Notes under the pieces: generated by a model | What the model was told of the DNA's origin: nothing | Seen by the model: only the letters and a program-made list of their open reading frames with translations | Databases searched by the model: none | In this document: in pieces, positions 49,840-60,430 of the stretch | How positions within the stretch are numbered: position 1 is the first letter of the stretch | Layout of the letters: the number at the start of each line of letters is the position of its first letter | NCBI GenBank assembly: GCA_028386065.3 | Contig: JAKUCV010006661.1 | Span: forward strand, 16,544-80,543 | Length of the DNA: 64,000 nt | DNA from: Turnera subulata | Lineage: Eukaryota; Streptophyta; Magnoliopsida; Malpighiales; Passifloraceae | Direction of reading: 5' to 3' | Position numbers and translations under genes: made by a program

Positions 49840-52800
49840 ATGGATATTCAGCTATATCGTTCCAAGAATAATGACTCGGAGATCTGTCTAGCAGACAGTG
49901 CAACTACTCATTCCGTATTTAATAAACGAAAATATTTCCTTACTTTAAAATTTGGAAAAGCATATGTTAGTACAATCTCTGGTAGTACAAAAATAATTGA
50001 AGGCTCCGGAAGAGCTCAAATTTTACTACCAATGAGAACAAAGATAATCATTGAAAATGCTTTGTTCTCTTCAAAGTCTCAAAGAAACCTGTTAAGTTTT
50101 AAGGATATCCGTTTAAATTGATATCATATTGAGACAATGAATGAAAGAGGTGCTGAATATCTCTACCTTACAAAAGTTACCACTTCAGGTAACAAACAAG
50201 TTGTGGAAAAATTACCCGTATTATCTTCTGGATTGTACTACACAAATATTCGAGTCGTTGAAAGTTATTATACCCAGCCAGAAGCTGGCACCAGCCTGAA
50301 GCTGACTAATGAGTTAAAAATTTGGCATGACCGGTTGGGCCATCCCGGATCAATAATGATGCGTAGAATTATTGAAAATTCATTTGGTCATCCATTGAAA
50401 AACCAGAAGATTTTTCAATCTAATGAATTTTCATGTGCTGCTTGTTCACAAGGAAAATTAATTATCCGGCCTTCATATGATAAAGTTGGTTCTGAATCAC
50501 CAGCATTTTTGGAAAGAATTCAGGGAGATATTTTTGGACCTATACATCCACCGTGTGGACCATTTAGATATTTTATGGTTTTAATTGATGCATCAACTAG
50601 ATGGTCCCATGTGTCCCTTTTGTCCTCACGCAATTTGGCGTTTGCGCGTTTGTTATCACAATTGATCAAATTGCGGGCACACTTCCCTGATCATGCAATT
50701 AAGACTATACGTCTTGATAATGCTGCTGAATTCACCTCTAAGGCGTTTAACGACTATTGTATGTCAATTGGAATTGTGGTTGAACATCCTGTAGCTCATG
50801 TTCATACCCAAAATGGTCTAGCAGAATCGTTGATTAAACATCTCCAGTTGATTGCGAGGCCATTATTGATGAGATGAAAACTCCCCGTTACTGCTTGGGG
50901 ACATGCTATTTTGCATGCAGCAGCACTTGTGCGCATCAGGCCAACAGGCTATCATAAGCTCTCCCCTATTCAATTGGTTCATGGTCACGAACCTAATATC
51001 TCCCATCTTCGGACCTTTGGTTGTGCAGTATATGTGCCAATTGCTCCACCACAGCGAACTAAAATCGGTCCTCAAAGAAGATTGGGAATATATGTTGGAT
51101 ATGAATCTCCATCAATTATAAAATATTTGGAACCAACAGCTGGAGATTTATTTACAACAAGGTTTGTTGATTGTCATTTTGATGAAAATGTTTATTCAAC
51201 ATTAGGGGGAGAAAATAAGCAGCTGGATAAAGAAATTAAATGGAATGCTATATCATTATCAAACCTTGATCCTCCAACAAATCAGTGTGAACTTGAAGTT
51301 CAAAAGATAATTTATTTGCAAAATATAGCAAATCAATTGCCAGACGCTTTTACTGATATCAATAGAGTGACCAAATCTCATGTACCAGCTGCAAATGCTC
51401 CTGCTAGAATTGATGTCCCCGAAGGACAATTAAAGATTGCAAATGAATCTAAAGCACGTCAGAAGCGTGGCAGACCACTCGGTTCCAAAGATAAAAATCC
51501 TCGACAGAGAAAAGGAGCAAAGATACAAGATGGCCCTAACGAGGTAATGAGACTTCCCGTAGAGGTTCAAATTGAAAATCCTCAAGAAGAGGATAATCCT
51601 CCAGAAGAGGTCCCTGACATAAATTGTAATGTTCCAGAAGTAACTCAGGTACCTGAAATAAGTCAAAATGATGAGATCTCAATCAATTATATTATGTCAG
51701 GAACAAGATGGAACCGACGTGAAATAACCGTCGACGGAATTTTTGCATATAATGTAGCGCTAAATATTATGGAAGGAAATGAGGATCATGAGCCTAAATC
51801 AATCGATGAATGCTGGCGTAGAAATGATTGGCCAAAATGGAGAGACGCAATTAAGGCTGAGTTAGACTCGCTCATGAAGCGAGAAGTTTTTGGGCCAGTA
51901 GTCCCAACACCTGATGGTGTAAAACCGGTCGGTTATAAATGGGTATTTGTGCAGAAAAGAAATGAGAAAAATGAAATAGTGAGATATAAAGCACGGCTTG
52001 TTGCACAAGGTTTTACCCAACGACCTGGTATTGATTATGAGGAGACATACTCTCCTGTGGTGGATGCAATAACTTTTCGATATCTAATTAGTCTGGCAGT
52101 ACATGAAAAATTAGAAATGCGTCTAATGGATGTTGTTACAGCCTATCTCTAGGGACCTATAAGCCATGATATATACATGAGAGTCCCTGAAGGACTCAAG
52201 TTGCCCGAAGCAGCTAATTCCCGGGATATATACTCAATCAAATTGAGAAGATCATTATATGGCTTGAAGCAATCTGGACGTATGTGGTATAATCGTCTCA
52301 ATGAGTACTTGGTAAAAGAAGGCTTCAAAAATGATTCCATATGTCCATGTGTTTTTATTAAAAGGTCCATGCATGAATATGTCATCATTGCTGTTTATGT
52401 TGATGATTTAAATATTATTGGAACTCCTGAGGAAGTTTCCAAAGCCGTGCATTGTTTAAAGAAAGAATTTGAGATGAAAGACCTTGGAGAGACAAAACTC
52501 TGTCTCGGTCTTCCAATTCCACATTTAGAAAATGGGATCTTTGTCCATCAGACACATTATACCGAGAAGGTATTAAAAAGATTTTATATGGACAAAGCGC
52601 ATCCAACAAGTACCCCGATGGTTGTGAGGTCGCTTGATCAAAAGAAAGATATTTTTAGACCTCGAGAAGATAATGAAGAAATTCTTGATCCAGAAGTACC
52701 ATATCTCCGCGCGATTGGAGCTTTAATGTATCTTGCTACTAATACAAGACCTGATATACCTTTTGCTGTCAATTTATTAGCGAGATATAGTTCTGCCCCA

Positions 52801-53418
52801 ACTCGCAGACATTGGAATGGGATTAAACAAATTTTTCGATATCTTCGGGGTACAATAGATATGGAATTATTTTATTCATCCGGGTCTAAACCCGATCTAA
52901 TTGGTTATGTAGATACAGGATATTTGTCTGATCCACATAAAGCTCGGTCACAAACTGGCTACTTGTTTACCTGTGGAGGAACTGCTATATCATGGCGATC
53001 CACAAAACAAACTATCATTGTCACCTCTTCAAATAATGCAAAAATTGTAGCCATATATGAAGCCAGTCGAGAGTGTGTTTGGCTAAGATCATTGACGCAA
53101 CATATCCGAGATTCATGCGGATTAGATAGTGGGAAAGATACTCCAACTACCATTTATGAAGATAATGCTGCCTGCATTTCCCAATTGAAGGAAGGATACA
53201 TCAAAGGCGATCAGACAAAGCATATATCACCAAAGTTCTTTTTCACTCATGACCTTCAGAAGAATGGTGATATTTGTGTTCAACAGATTTGCTCAAGTGA
53301 TAATTTGGCAGACTTATTTACGAAATCACTGCCTACTTCAACTTTTGAAAAGTTAATAAAGAAGATTGGCATGCGGCGACTTCGAGACATCACGGGAGGC
53401 CAAAATGAGGGGGAGTAG
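49840..53418 (+). pseudogene. Copia pol polyprotein with three in-frame stops
   Basis: One continuous frame except for TGA at 50119-50121, TGA at 50875-50877 and TAG at 52150-52152. Domains in order: protease (ICLADSATTHSVF, about 49878), pre-integrase zinc region (IWHDRLGHPGS ... CAACSQGK), integrase catalytic residues (IQGDIFG, RLDNAAEFTS, NGLAESLIK), reverse transcriptase (WRDAIKAELDSLMKREVF; YVDD at 52396-52407), and RNase H (SDPHKARSQTGYLF). Translation would yield a protease fragment, a cut integrase and two reverse-transcriptase halves. In RNase H the usual HAEI is NAKI (Lys codon 53041-53043), losing the expected Glu. The frame ends GGQNEGE. Because frames and domains are otherwise clean, decay is recent. 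Confidence 0.93.
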
Positions 53419-53546
53419 AATACGCACTGCATTCTTTTTTCCTTCACCAAGTTTTTATCCCACTGGGTTTTTCTTGGTAAGGTTTTTAACGAGGCAGTCC
53501 TTCCGAAGCGTATTCTATCTGAAGTACAATGACATTCAAGGGGGAG

Positions 53547-54001
53547 TGTTGTAAATAAATTATGGTGAATGTCATTATTACCATCCAGTAAAACTCATTT
53601 TTACCATACTCAAATTTACCCCCGGTAAAATTCTTTACCATACACCAAACTTTCACATGGGTTTTTCTTCTACCTACCTATCTACCTTCTTTGTCTTCAT
53701 CTTTATTACCTAAATCCATGTGATTTTAATTCTTATAATCCAACCTAACTTATTTGTTTTTGTCTTCCCATTTTTACCTATAAATACCCCCTTCATTTCC
53801 ATACACACACACACTCACAATCCAACCATAAACTCACTCCCTCCTTACACACCCTCCCTTAATCTCCCTTCATCATTATTATAATTATATTATTTCTCCA
53901 TTTGTATTTACCATCAAAAGTGTATTATTACAAAGGTGTACTATTACCATCAAGTTAATATTACTACCATCAAGGTACTTTTCACCTTCAATTTTATAAC
54001 A
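53547..54001 (+). repeat. 3' LTR of the young copia
   Basis: Starts TGTTGTAAATAAATTATGG directly after the purine tract CAAGGGGGAG; TATAAATA at 53779-53786; ends TTTTATAACA. Confidence 0.93.
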
Positions 54002-54229
54002 TTTTTTCTGTTTTGAGTTTTCAGTTCTGGACAACTTTTCCAAAACCACTTTTTAAAAAGAGGGTTACTTTTTCCTATCTAAACAACCTGTTCTAAAAAG
54101 GGTTGGCTGTAAGGTTTGAACCCTGGTTAAGGGTGAAATAACAAAGCATTTACCACCAAGCCAAGCCTCACTCTATGCTTTGTTGTACATAACATAGTAA
54201 TAATGTAAGCCCAGGGGGGGCCATGGCCC

Positions 54230-55046
54230 TCCTCAGCCCCCAAGGCGTCGCCACTGCTACTCTGTCTTCTTTGCAGGTGGCAATGTCGTTGAGTGGGTGC
54301 AAACTTCTTTGGATGCCACCTTCAATATCAACTTAAGATGCCCTTGGAGTCTAGTATTCGGGGTTGCAGTATGGCAGCTCTGGAAGGTCCGCGATGAGCA
54401 TATAGCCTAGCACCAACACCAGAAGAGACTCTGAGCCGCATTTTCACCTTGCTTATTTCCAGATGCAGGAGAACATGTTCAAGGTTGATATCCTGGTCCA
54501 GGGTCCTACGATGACAGTTGACATTGGTTGGCACAAAGCCAACACTGATGGTGCTGAGCCTTCTCATAACAATCGTGCGGGAGCTGGTGGCCTCATTCGC
54601 TCCTCTGAAGGAAGATGGTGCAAAGGTTTTATTCATGGCCTACGCACTTGCACAAGCTTTCAGTCAGAGTTATGGGCCATCTACGATGCTCTATGCATTG
54701 CTTGGAGTATGAGTATAATTCACCTAATGGTGGAAACTGATAACCAAGAGGCAGCATTGTTCCTAAGCGCTGCACCAACTAGTCGATTGGAGCATCTACC
54801 CTTGTTGGAGTGTATTCGTTCGTTGCTAGCCCGTGATTGGGTAGTCACCTTTTATCATAATTACTGTGAGACAAATTTTGTAGCACACATACTAGCTAGA
54901 AAAACTCTTAATTTCTGTGAGGAATTAAGAGATTTAGATGTTCCACCTGACTTATGCATGGATGCTTTATTAGCCGATGCAGCAGGTTTTACTATAACTC
55001 GTGATTTAGTTTGATAATCTAATATAGTTCTGTCTTAAAAAAAAAA
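54230..55046 (+). pseudogene. LINE 3' end: C-terminal region with RNase H domain and poly(A) tail
   Basis: The first part reads LRCPWSLVFGVAVWQLWKVRDEH, the conserved tryptophan-rich region after the reverse transcriptase of plant LINEs. After one or more breaks, an open stretch 54463-55014 carries an RVT_3-type RNase H: WHKANTDGAEP (Asp), GAGGLIRSSEGRWCKGF, SFQSELWAIYDALCIAW (Glu), VETDNQEA (Asp), and NFVAHILAR where an N-x-x-A-D-x-L-A form is usual, so the last acidic residue is His here. Eleven or so As at 55036-55046 form the tail. The upstream portion of ORF2 is absent, a usual 5' truncation. It could alternatively be a host RNase H-like gene fragment, but tail and tryptophan region favour a LINE. 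Confidence 0.82.
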
Positions 55047-55280
55047 GAGAGAATAGTAACAATATTTTTTTTTATAGAAAGTATTTAGTAAAAATTGAAG
55101 CCAATTCTAGAATACACATAAAAGAATTGTGGTTAGTTCAAAAGCGATGAAAACCTTCATATTCCAACAACCTTCAGTAATTCATATAATGCTTAATTAA
55201 TTTCAATTATTTAATCTATTCAAGAACAAACTCGCTCCATTCTTTGCCCAAGAAAGCCTAAAAAAAACACATCACACTCC

Positions 55281-58080
55281 CAAAACGCCCCGACCTATAT
55301 TTACCGTACACAGTAAACACGTGTCGGAACTGTGACGACCCAACCAAACCAAGCCCAGCATACAGTGTATACAACAGAAACTTGGGCTCAACAGCCCAAA
55401 ATAAAAACATCAATAATAACTCAACCGGTCCAATGGCCCAATAATATCAAATAACTGCACAGCGGAAGACTTAATAACTCACAAAAATACTGTATGCGAC
55501 ATAGATGCAAACTATGTATCCGAGTCCTGTCCAAGGGATAACGCCGCAGCCTGTCTGGTATGCATCAAACCTGTACCACAAATAATCCATCCTACGGGAT
55601 GAAAGCCCGCAGGTGAGGGGTGAGTCCGAAGTGCTCACCGACGAAGGAAAGACAATCAATTTGCAACCCTAAAATTACTCAAGTCGAACATAGGCTAAAC
55701 AGCCAAACACACCAAAACAAAGACAAGACCCAAAACCGGTCCAAGACCAAAAAGACTAAATCAAAAATCCAATTCTCTAATTTTATCTTTCCGGGCCCCG
55801 TCACGGATAAGCTAGAGGTCAGACCTGGTTATCAACATATTCCGGGTGCCAGACCAAATCAAGAGAACCCAGGGATCGACATCCCAAAAATAATCACGGG
55901 ATAGACATCCTAAGCATAGACATGCTTATCACAAGTAATCCAGGTCAAGGCCACCACAAAATAGTCTTAAACCATCGAGTCATACCACTACTTACCACGT
56001 GACAATTATATTATCATCATCAAAATCAAATCACAGGGATCAACATCCCTAACCAAAATACCGAGATAGACATCCCTACCCAGAATCAAGGATCGACATC
56101 CTTATCGCAATTTATTATTTATTGCGTTATACTTATACCAAAAGACTCAAAGATAAACGTCCAAAAACCAATCACAATACTGGGATAAATATCCCGACAA
56201 CAATCAAGACAATGGGATAAACATCCCGAACTAAACCACAGCAAATGCAACATCCAACAATGCGATAATCATCAAAACATAATAACCGAGTAATATAGCC
56301 ACATATTGAAGGAAATCCATCCTCACCTTGGCCGATTACTCAACTCTGAAGACATTGTCCGGTCCCAAGCTGGCTCCTCGGGAAACTGCCCGATATCCGA
56401 ACCTATACAACAAGACAATATATACACATAAAAGCACATAATCGGTATGCTATGATGCCAATACTGCGAAATATCCCATCCCGGTTCATACCCTTTATTA
56501 TCATTTTTTACCGAATACCATACGCACATCCGAATATAATTTTAGTACCATACTTTAATTAAAATTCTTTTTCCAAAATATTTCCACAAATTAATTATAC
56601 TTTCCCAAAATATAATAACCATAATTTCCCAGAAAAATAATAACGTATTTATAATTTCCAGAAAATATATATATAGTATTTATATTTTTCTAAATATATA
56701 TAATAATATTTTCCAACATAAAATATAATTACCTATAATTTTTAAAGTACATATATATATATATATATTCCACAACCATAATTTTCCAGGCAAAATAATA
56801 TATGTATATAAAATTTCCAGGAATTATTTTCATGATATTCATATATTTTTCCAAATAATATTAGTTTTTCCAAAACATAACTTAATTATTTATCAAAGTA
56901 TATATATTTATATTTTCCTCAAAATACCAGAATTAAATTGACCATAATTTTCTTAATGTAAATATATAATTTTTTTCAAAACTAATTTTATTTCAGAAAA
57001 TAAATAAATATATATATATTATTTTTTTTTTTACTGGACTGGCCATGAACAGTAAGCCCATGCCCAGCCCAAACAACCCAACCCGAACGACGGCCCATGA
57101 CTGGAATCCAGGTTCGCGACCCGGACAAGCACGCGGGTCAACAACCCGGATCTGCTCACCTTGGCGGGGTTGAGCAGCTGCGGCGGCGACAGGTGCGGCG
57201 AGCGCGAGTAGCAGCAACGGTGCAGGCGTCGCGAGTCGAGGGGGATGTCGCTGGTACGGGCGGCTGCAGGTGGCGGTGCGAGGTGCGGCGGCAGCAAGGC
57301 AGGGAGGAGAAACCACGGGTCTGGCGACGGGTCTACGGCGCGTCACAGCGTGTCGGCAGGCGGAAGACGACGGGGATGGCGGCGTCGAGGTCGCGTCGGC
57401 TCGGGCGTCCTGCTGGTGGTGGCGGTGAGGCGAGAAACGGCGCGAAACGCTCCGGCGTGCACAGTAACTGGAAGAGGAAGGGTGACGATGAACAGTGCTC
57501 GGTTTTTTTTTCCCACTTTCTTATTTTCTTTCTATTTCTTTTCTGATTTCTTCTTTTTTATTTTCTGTATTTCTCTTTTTTTTTCTCTCTCTTTTCTTTC
57601 TTTTTTTTTCCTTCTTTTTTTTCCTTCTATATATTTTTTTCTTTTTTTTTTCTTTTTCTTCTTTTTTTTCTTCTCTCTTTTTTTCTTTCTCTCTTTTTTT
57701 CTTTTCCTCTCTTTTTCTTTTTCCTCTCCTCTTCCCCTCTTCTTCTGGTTTCCTTTCTTCTTTTATAGAACGTAATAATACTGTGCAGCGTGTGAACTTC
57801 AATAATGCAGCTTGTCTGCATTATGAAGCGAGTCCGGTCCGGACCAGAAAATAACTGATACACCCTTAGTTATTTTCCGGTGTGATTTTTTCGAAAATCC
57901 CGGGACCCGTAAAATACCAACTTTGGTCCGTAAAATCCACGAAAAAATCCCGAGCGCGGGAAAACCCTTGGTTTCGAAAAACGACGCCCGATTTATCTTG
58001 AATTAATTACCCAAGATTAATTCAACAGTAAATCACGGTAAAAAGACTTTTACAGTCCAATTTTTACCCGGGCTGTTACA
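55281..58080 (-). repeat. Left (3') LTR of the large element
   Basis: Strongly zoned: short palindromic motifs (55870-56230), very AT-rich sequence (56520-57030), CpG-rich sequence (57040-57490), then a pyrimidine-rich tract (57500-57765). Compared with the right LTR it has an extra ~155 bp at about 57835-57985. Terminal TG has become CA at its plus-strand left end. Confidence 0.85.
55872..56227. repeat. Array of GGGAT-N4-ATCCC palindromes
   Basis: GGGATCGACATCCC (55872), GGGATAGACATCC (55898), GCATAGACATGC (55914), GGGATCAACATCCC (56036), GAGATAGACATCCC (56063), AGGATCGACATCCT (56089), GGGATAAATATCCC (56182) and GGGATAAACATCCC (56214). Arms co-vary (GGGAT/ATCCC, AGGAT/ATCCT, GCAT/ATGC). Repeated in the right LTR at about 61046-61400. 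Confidence 0.85.
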
Positions 58081-58135
58081 GTCTACCCACCTTAAAAAGA
58101 ATTTCGTCTCCGAAATTCCATCGTCTTATCCGTGG
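58081..58135 (-). other. Polypurine-tract region with a perfect palindrome
   Basis: Complement carries AAGGTGGGTAGAC next to the LTR. Adjacent GAATTTCG-TCTC-CGAAATTC (58099-58118) is a perfect 8-bp inverted repeat with a 4-base loop. The region resembles the pol-end/PPT of plant gypsy elements. Confidence 0.6.
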
Positions 58136-58226
58136 ATCCTACCACGATAAGCTTCTGGCACTCTCTGCCAGGTGTCCAAACTCAACATGAGATACCGCTT
58201 ATACCCTTAAGCGACATCTCGTCCTC

Positions 58227-58234
58227 TATAAGAA
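58227..58234 (+). promoter_or_regulatory. TATA box upstream of the 125-aa gene
   Basis: TATAAGAA, 35 bp before the ATG at 58269, implying a very short leader. An ATG at 58244 would probably lie before the transcription start. Confidence 0.5.
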
Positions 58235-58268
58235 CCAAACCTCATGACTAGCAAACTCTCACACAGTC

Positions 58269-58646
58269 ATGGACTCTCCAATCCGATCTCGAACTACCTC
58301 AGATTCCGAGAACAACAGTTACATCGGTGGCAATGCCTTCCCGACAAGCTCCGAAGAAGAACCTCCCAAGAAGCGGTTCAAAACCAACTTCATCGGCCTG
58401 AAGGAACACATGGTCATCTCCAGCAGACGGCGAAAGAAGCGTGCTGGCAAAGGAGCTGAGGATCGGAAGGGCAAAGCAACGGCTGAAAGCAGCACTCTGC
58501 AGCAGATGCTGACGCAGCTGAACGTCTCACTGAAGAAGATCAACTCGGCAGTGATGCAGATAGAACTGGCGTGCGCGGAACTCTTCGCTTACGTGAAGAA
58601 CGTTCAAAAGCTTGTAAAAGATCTTGAGAAGCAAGTAGCTTCATAG
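58269..58646 (+). CDS. Basic plus coiled-coil protein, antisense gene 1 of the large LTR element
   Basis: 125 residues; no homologue recognised. Three parts are visible. The first is a Ser/acidic N-terminus (1-31). The second is two basic clusters that look like nuclear-localisation signals (PPKKRFK at 32-38 and SRRRKKRAGKGAEDRKGK at 52-69). The third is a C-terminal coiled coil from 77 to 123. The coiled coil is exact: L77, L84, I91, I98, L105, V112 and L119 occupy one core position and L81, L88, V95, C102, V109, V116 and V123 the other, seven heptads without a break. An AATAAA lies at 58679-58684, 33 bp after the stop. The layout resembles a basic-zipper dimer, but the bZIP N-x7-R signature is not present. 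It lies antisense to the element and upstream of the second gene in the same orientation. Inference: a nuclear oligomeric or DNA/RNA-binding accessory protein. Confidence 0.65.
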   Translation: MDSPIRSRTTSDSENNSYIGGNAFPTSSEEEPPKKRFKTNFIGLKEHMVISSRRRKKRAGKGAEDRKGKATAESSTLQQMLTQLNVSLKKINSAVMQIELACAELFAYVKNVQKLVKDLEKQVAS

Positions 58647-59503
58647 AGTACCTCTTCTCCTGTTGTAAAACTATTATGAATAAATAAAATAAGTTTTCTT
58701 TTTAAATCAAAATCACTTATTAAATTATGTAAATTCATGCTTCAGAAAGTTAAAAAAAAATCTCAAAGAAAAACAAAAATCAACAATAAGAATATAAATT
58801 CAAATATAAATAAATTAAAATTTAAATCTCGTTTAACAAAAAAAATATAAAGAAGTTAAAACAAAACACGTTTTCATGATCAGTGCTCGTATCGGACGTA
58901 AACATCCTCAAACCCAAGAAACGTGATACGCACAACTAACGGTGACGTCCGTTTCCCTCGTGAAAAGACGTTCGTTAACTCGCAAGGCGATGATTACGAG
59001 AGCGTCCTGTGTCCCTCGAAAGGAACGTTACCCACTTGTTCACAAATTCCGCATGGGCCAAAAACGTCTGTCAAGTCTCGTATCCCTCCATGATGTCCGA
59101 ACAGGTGTAAGCTTGTCGCACATGCGCTCTACTCGAGGTATGGTCCCATCAGTCTAGCCTCAACGGTCACGAATGCATGTGATAAAAGATGCAGGAAAAT
59201 ATAGAAAAATCATGAAAAGAAAGGACAAAGTAGCTAGGGCGAAAGAAAATCGTGAGATGGAAGAGGGCTGAAAAACACTGGCATTAGTAGCCCGAAAAAT
59301 GTATAAAGTGATGAAGTAATAAATGAGGCAACGGCAAAATTTTTCAAAAAGCAAATCTTGAAAATTGAAAACAGTAATCACGCTCCCCACAAGAGTATAA
59401 AAGACAGAGCGGTGAGGTGTAAATCATCAAAAGCATTTAAAAGAAAAAAAACATCCAGGCAACCACAACGTTCAACAAACAAAACACCACACGTCGAGAC
59501 AAC
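58647..59503 (+). other. Region between the two antisense genes
   Basis: AT-rich sequence follows gene 1 (58680-58860), then a mixed region (58870-59160). An open frame 58942-59157 has no recognisable domain and is probably chance. The TATA box and leader of gene 2 are at the right. Confidence 0.5.
59396..59403 (+). promoter_or_regulatory. TATA box upstream of the 227-aa gene
   Basis: TATAAAAG about 100 bp before the ATG at 59504, followed by a CA-rich leader (CAACAAACAAAACACC). Copy A at 33.3 kb also has a TATA-like word and an A/CA-rich leader upstream of its start. Confidence 0.55.
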
Positions 59504-60187
59504 ATGCCTGCTCCCTCATCCGTTTTTTTCGTCGAAGGTGCCAACCTAGGCAGAAGAAACCGAATGGCCTACAACATGATCAACGAGCGTCTGGAGGAAC
59601 TACCGAACGAGCTCGGTAGAATGCCCCGTCTAGTCTTCGTCGACGAACTCTACTCATCGCGGTTCTTCGTCACTCCCATGGAAGAGACATTCTTCCTAGA
59701 GGACCAAGGCACTTTAAGGACCTCCTACTACGGATCGGCCAACTCCATCATGTTCTTCATCTCGGAAAGACTTCAGGAGTTCAACCTAGAGTCCACTTGC
59801 CACTTCCTGGAGCAAGGCACCTACTACCAGCTCTCGATGACGGCCCAGGGCATGCCCAGAGTAACTCGTCTGCCCGTAACTTGGCCCAAAGCCCGACTAC
59901 TGGTGTGGAACTGCAGAGGAGTCGCTAGGTGTTCCCAAGAGTTCTCGCGTACCCTGAGGGACCTGAAAAACCAATACAAGCCAAACATGGTTCTTCTCAC
60001 GGAGACCCAGTGGCAACCTGAAGACGATCACGGTCTCATCCCACTCCGGTTCCCTCAAGCAAACCGGTTCGAGCTTCCTGGTCAGAACAACGCGGGTGGA
60101 ATGTGGTTCTCGTGGAGCGACAACATCCAGGTCAACATCAACAATGACCCCAACAGCTTCAGGGTCAACGTCGTTCCAAGGCGATGA
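59504..60187 (+). CDS. Novel domain fused to a truncated LINE-type endonuclease, antisense gene 2
   Basis: 227 residues, no interruption. Residues 1-128 (FFVEGANLGRRNRMAYNMINE, PRLVFVDELYSSRFFVTP, MEETFFLEDQG) match nothing I recognise. Residues 129-224 follow the start of plant LINE ORF2 endonucleases (exonuclease-endonuclease-phosphatase fold). LLVWNCRG places the conserved Asn at N136, YKPNMVLLTET the conserved Glu at E167, and GGMWFSWSDNIQVNI matches the GG-W-x-x-W beta region. The fold then stops; the remaining catalytic Asp/His segments are absent, so nuclease activity is unlikely and a nucleic-acid-binding or dominant-interfering role is possible. The end point is shared with copy A at 32648, so truncation predates both captures. 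Third positions favour C. No canonical AATAAA was seen downstream. Confidence 0.75.
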   Translation: MPAPSSVFFVEGANLGRRNRMAYNMINERLEELPNELGRMPRLVFVDELYSSRFFVTPMEETFFLEDQGTLRTSYYGSANSIMFFISERLQEFNLESTCHFLEQGTYYQLSMTAQGMPRVTRLPVTWPKARLLVWNCRGVARCSQEFSRTLRDLKNQYKPNMVLLTETQWQPEDDHGLIPLRFPQANRFELPGQNNAGGMWFSWSDNIQVNINNDPNSFRVNVVPRR

Positions 60188-60430
60188 ATGTATTTATTTT
60201 TAAAATATCAATGTAATATTTTTGTTTGTAATATTAATATCAGCAATATTAATAATATTTATATTTCTGCTTATTTATGGCATCATTTACCTCTTATGTG
60301 TATATTCTGCGACAGCTGGCGTCCCTTGACTGGATCCATAATGCACTAACAAAAATGATATAAAATAATAAACAAATGGAGCGAACTATGCAAACAAGAC
60401 AACAAACACACAAGGACTGCCCAACAAGAC

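Larger units (their letters stand above)
47849..54001 (+). mobile_element. Young, nearly complete Ty1/copia retrotransposon
   Basis: LTRs 47849-48301 and 53547-54001 (about 455 bp) differ at roughly nine positions by eye, including one AC indel. Flanks are TTTTT (47844-47848) and TTTTT (54002-54006), a probable 5-bp duplication, weakened by low complexity. Order: LTR, CGTTATCAGCACGAG primer-site region, hairpin repeats, gag, protease, integrase, reverse transcriptase, RNase H, CAAGGGGGAG purine tract, LTR. Pol is interrupted by three single-codon stops and gag lacks its N-terminus, so this copy is defective though recent. Confidence 0.93.

Noticed and set aside
56993..57775. Open frames in the CpG-rich and pyrimidine-rich parts of both large LTRs
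   Set aside because: Low-complexity Ala/Pro/Arg or Phe/Ser/Leu runs on both strands, a result of composition; no domain, and frames differ between the two LTRs.
58942..59157. Third small gene (71 aa) between the two antisense genes
   Set aside because: Basic, no domain, no TATA-like word at a suitable distance, and not present near copy A; most likely chance.
54230..60187. One LINE whose RNase H end (54.2-55.0 kb) and endonuclease start (59.5-60.2 kb) belong together
   Set aside because: They are separated by a complete LTR in the wrong order for one plus-strand element (RNase H before endonuclease), and the endonuclease-like gene has its own conserved stop and a second copy elsewhere.
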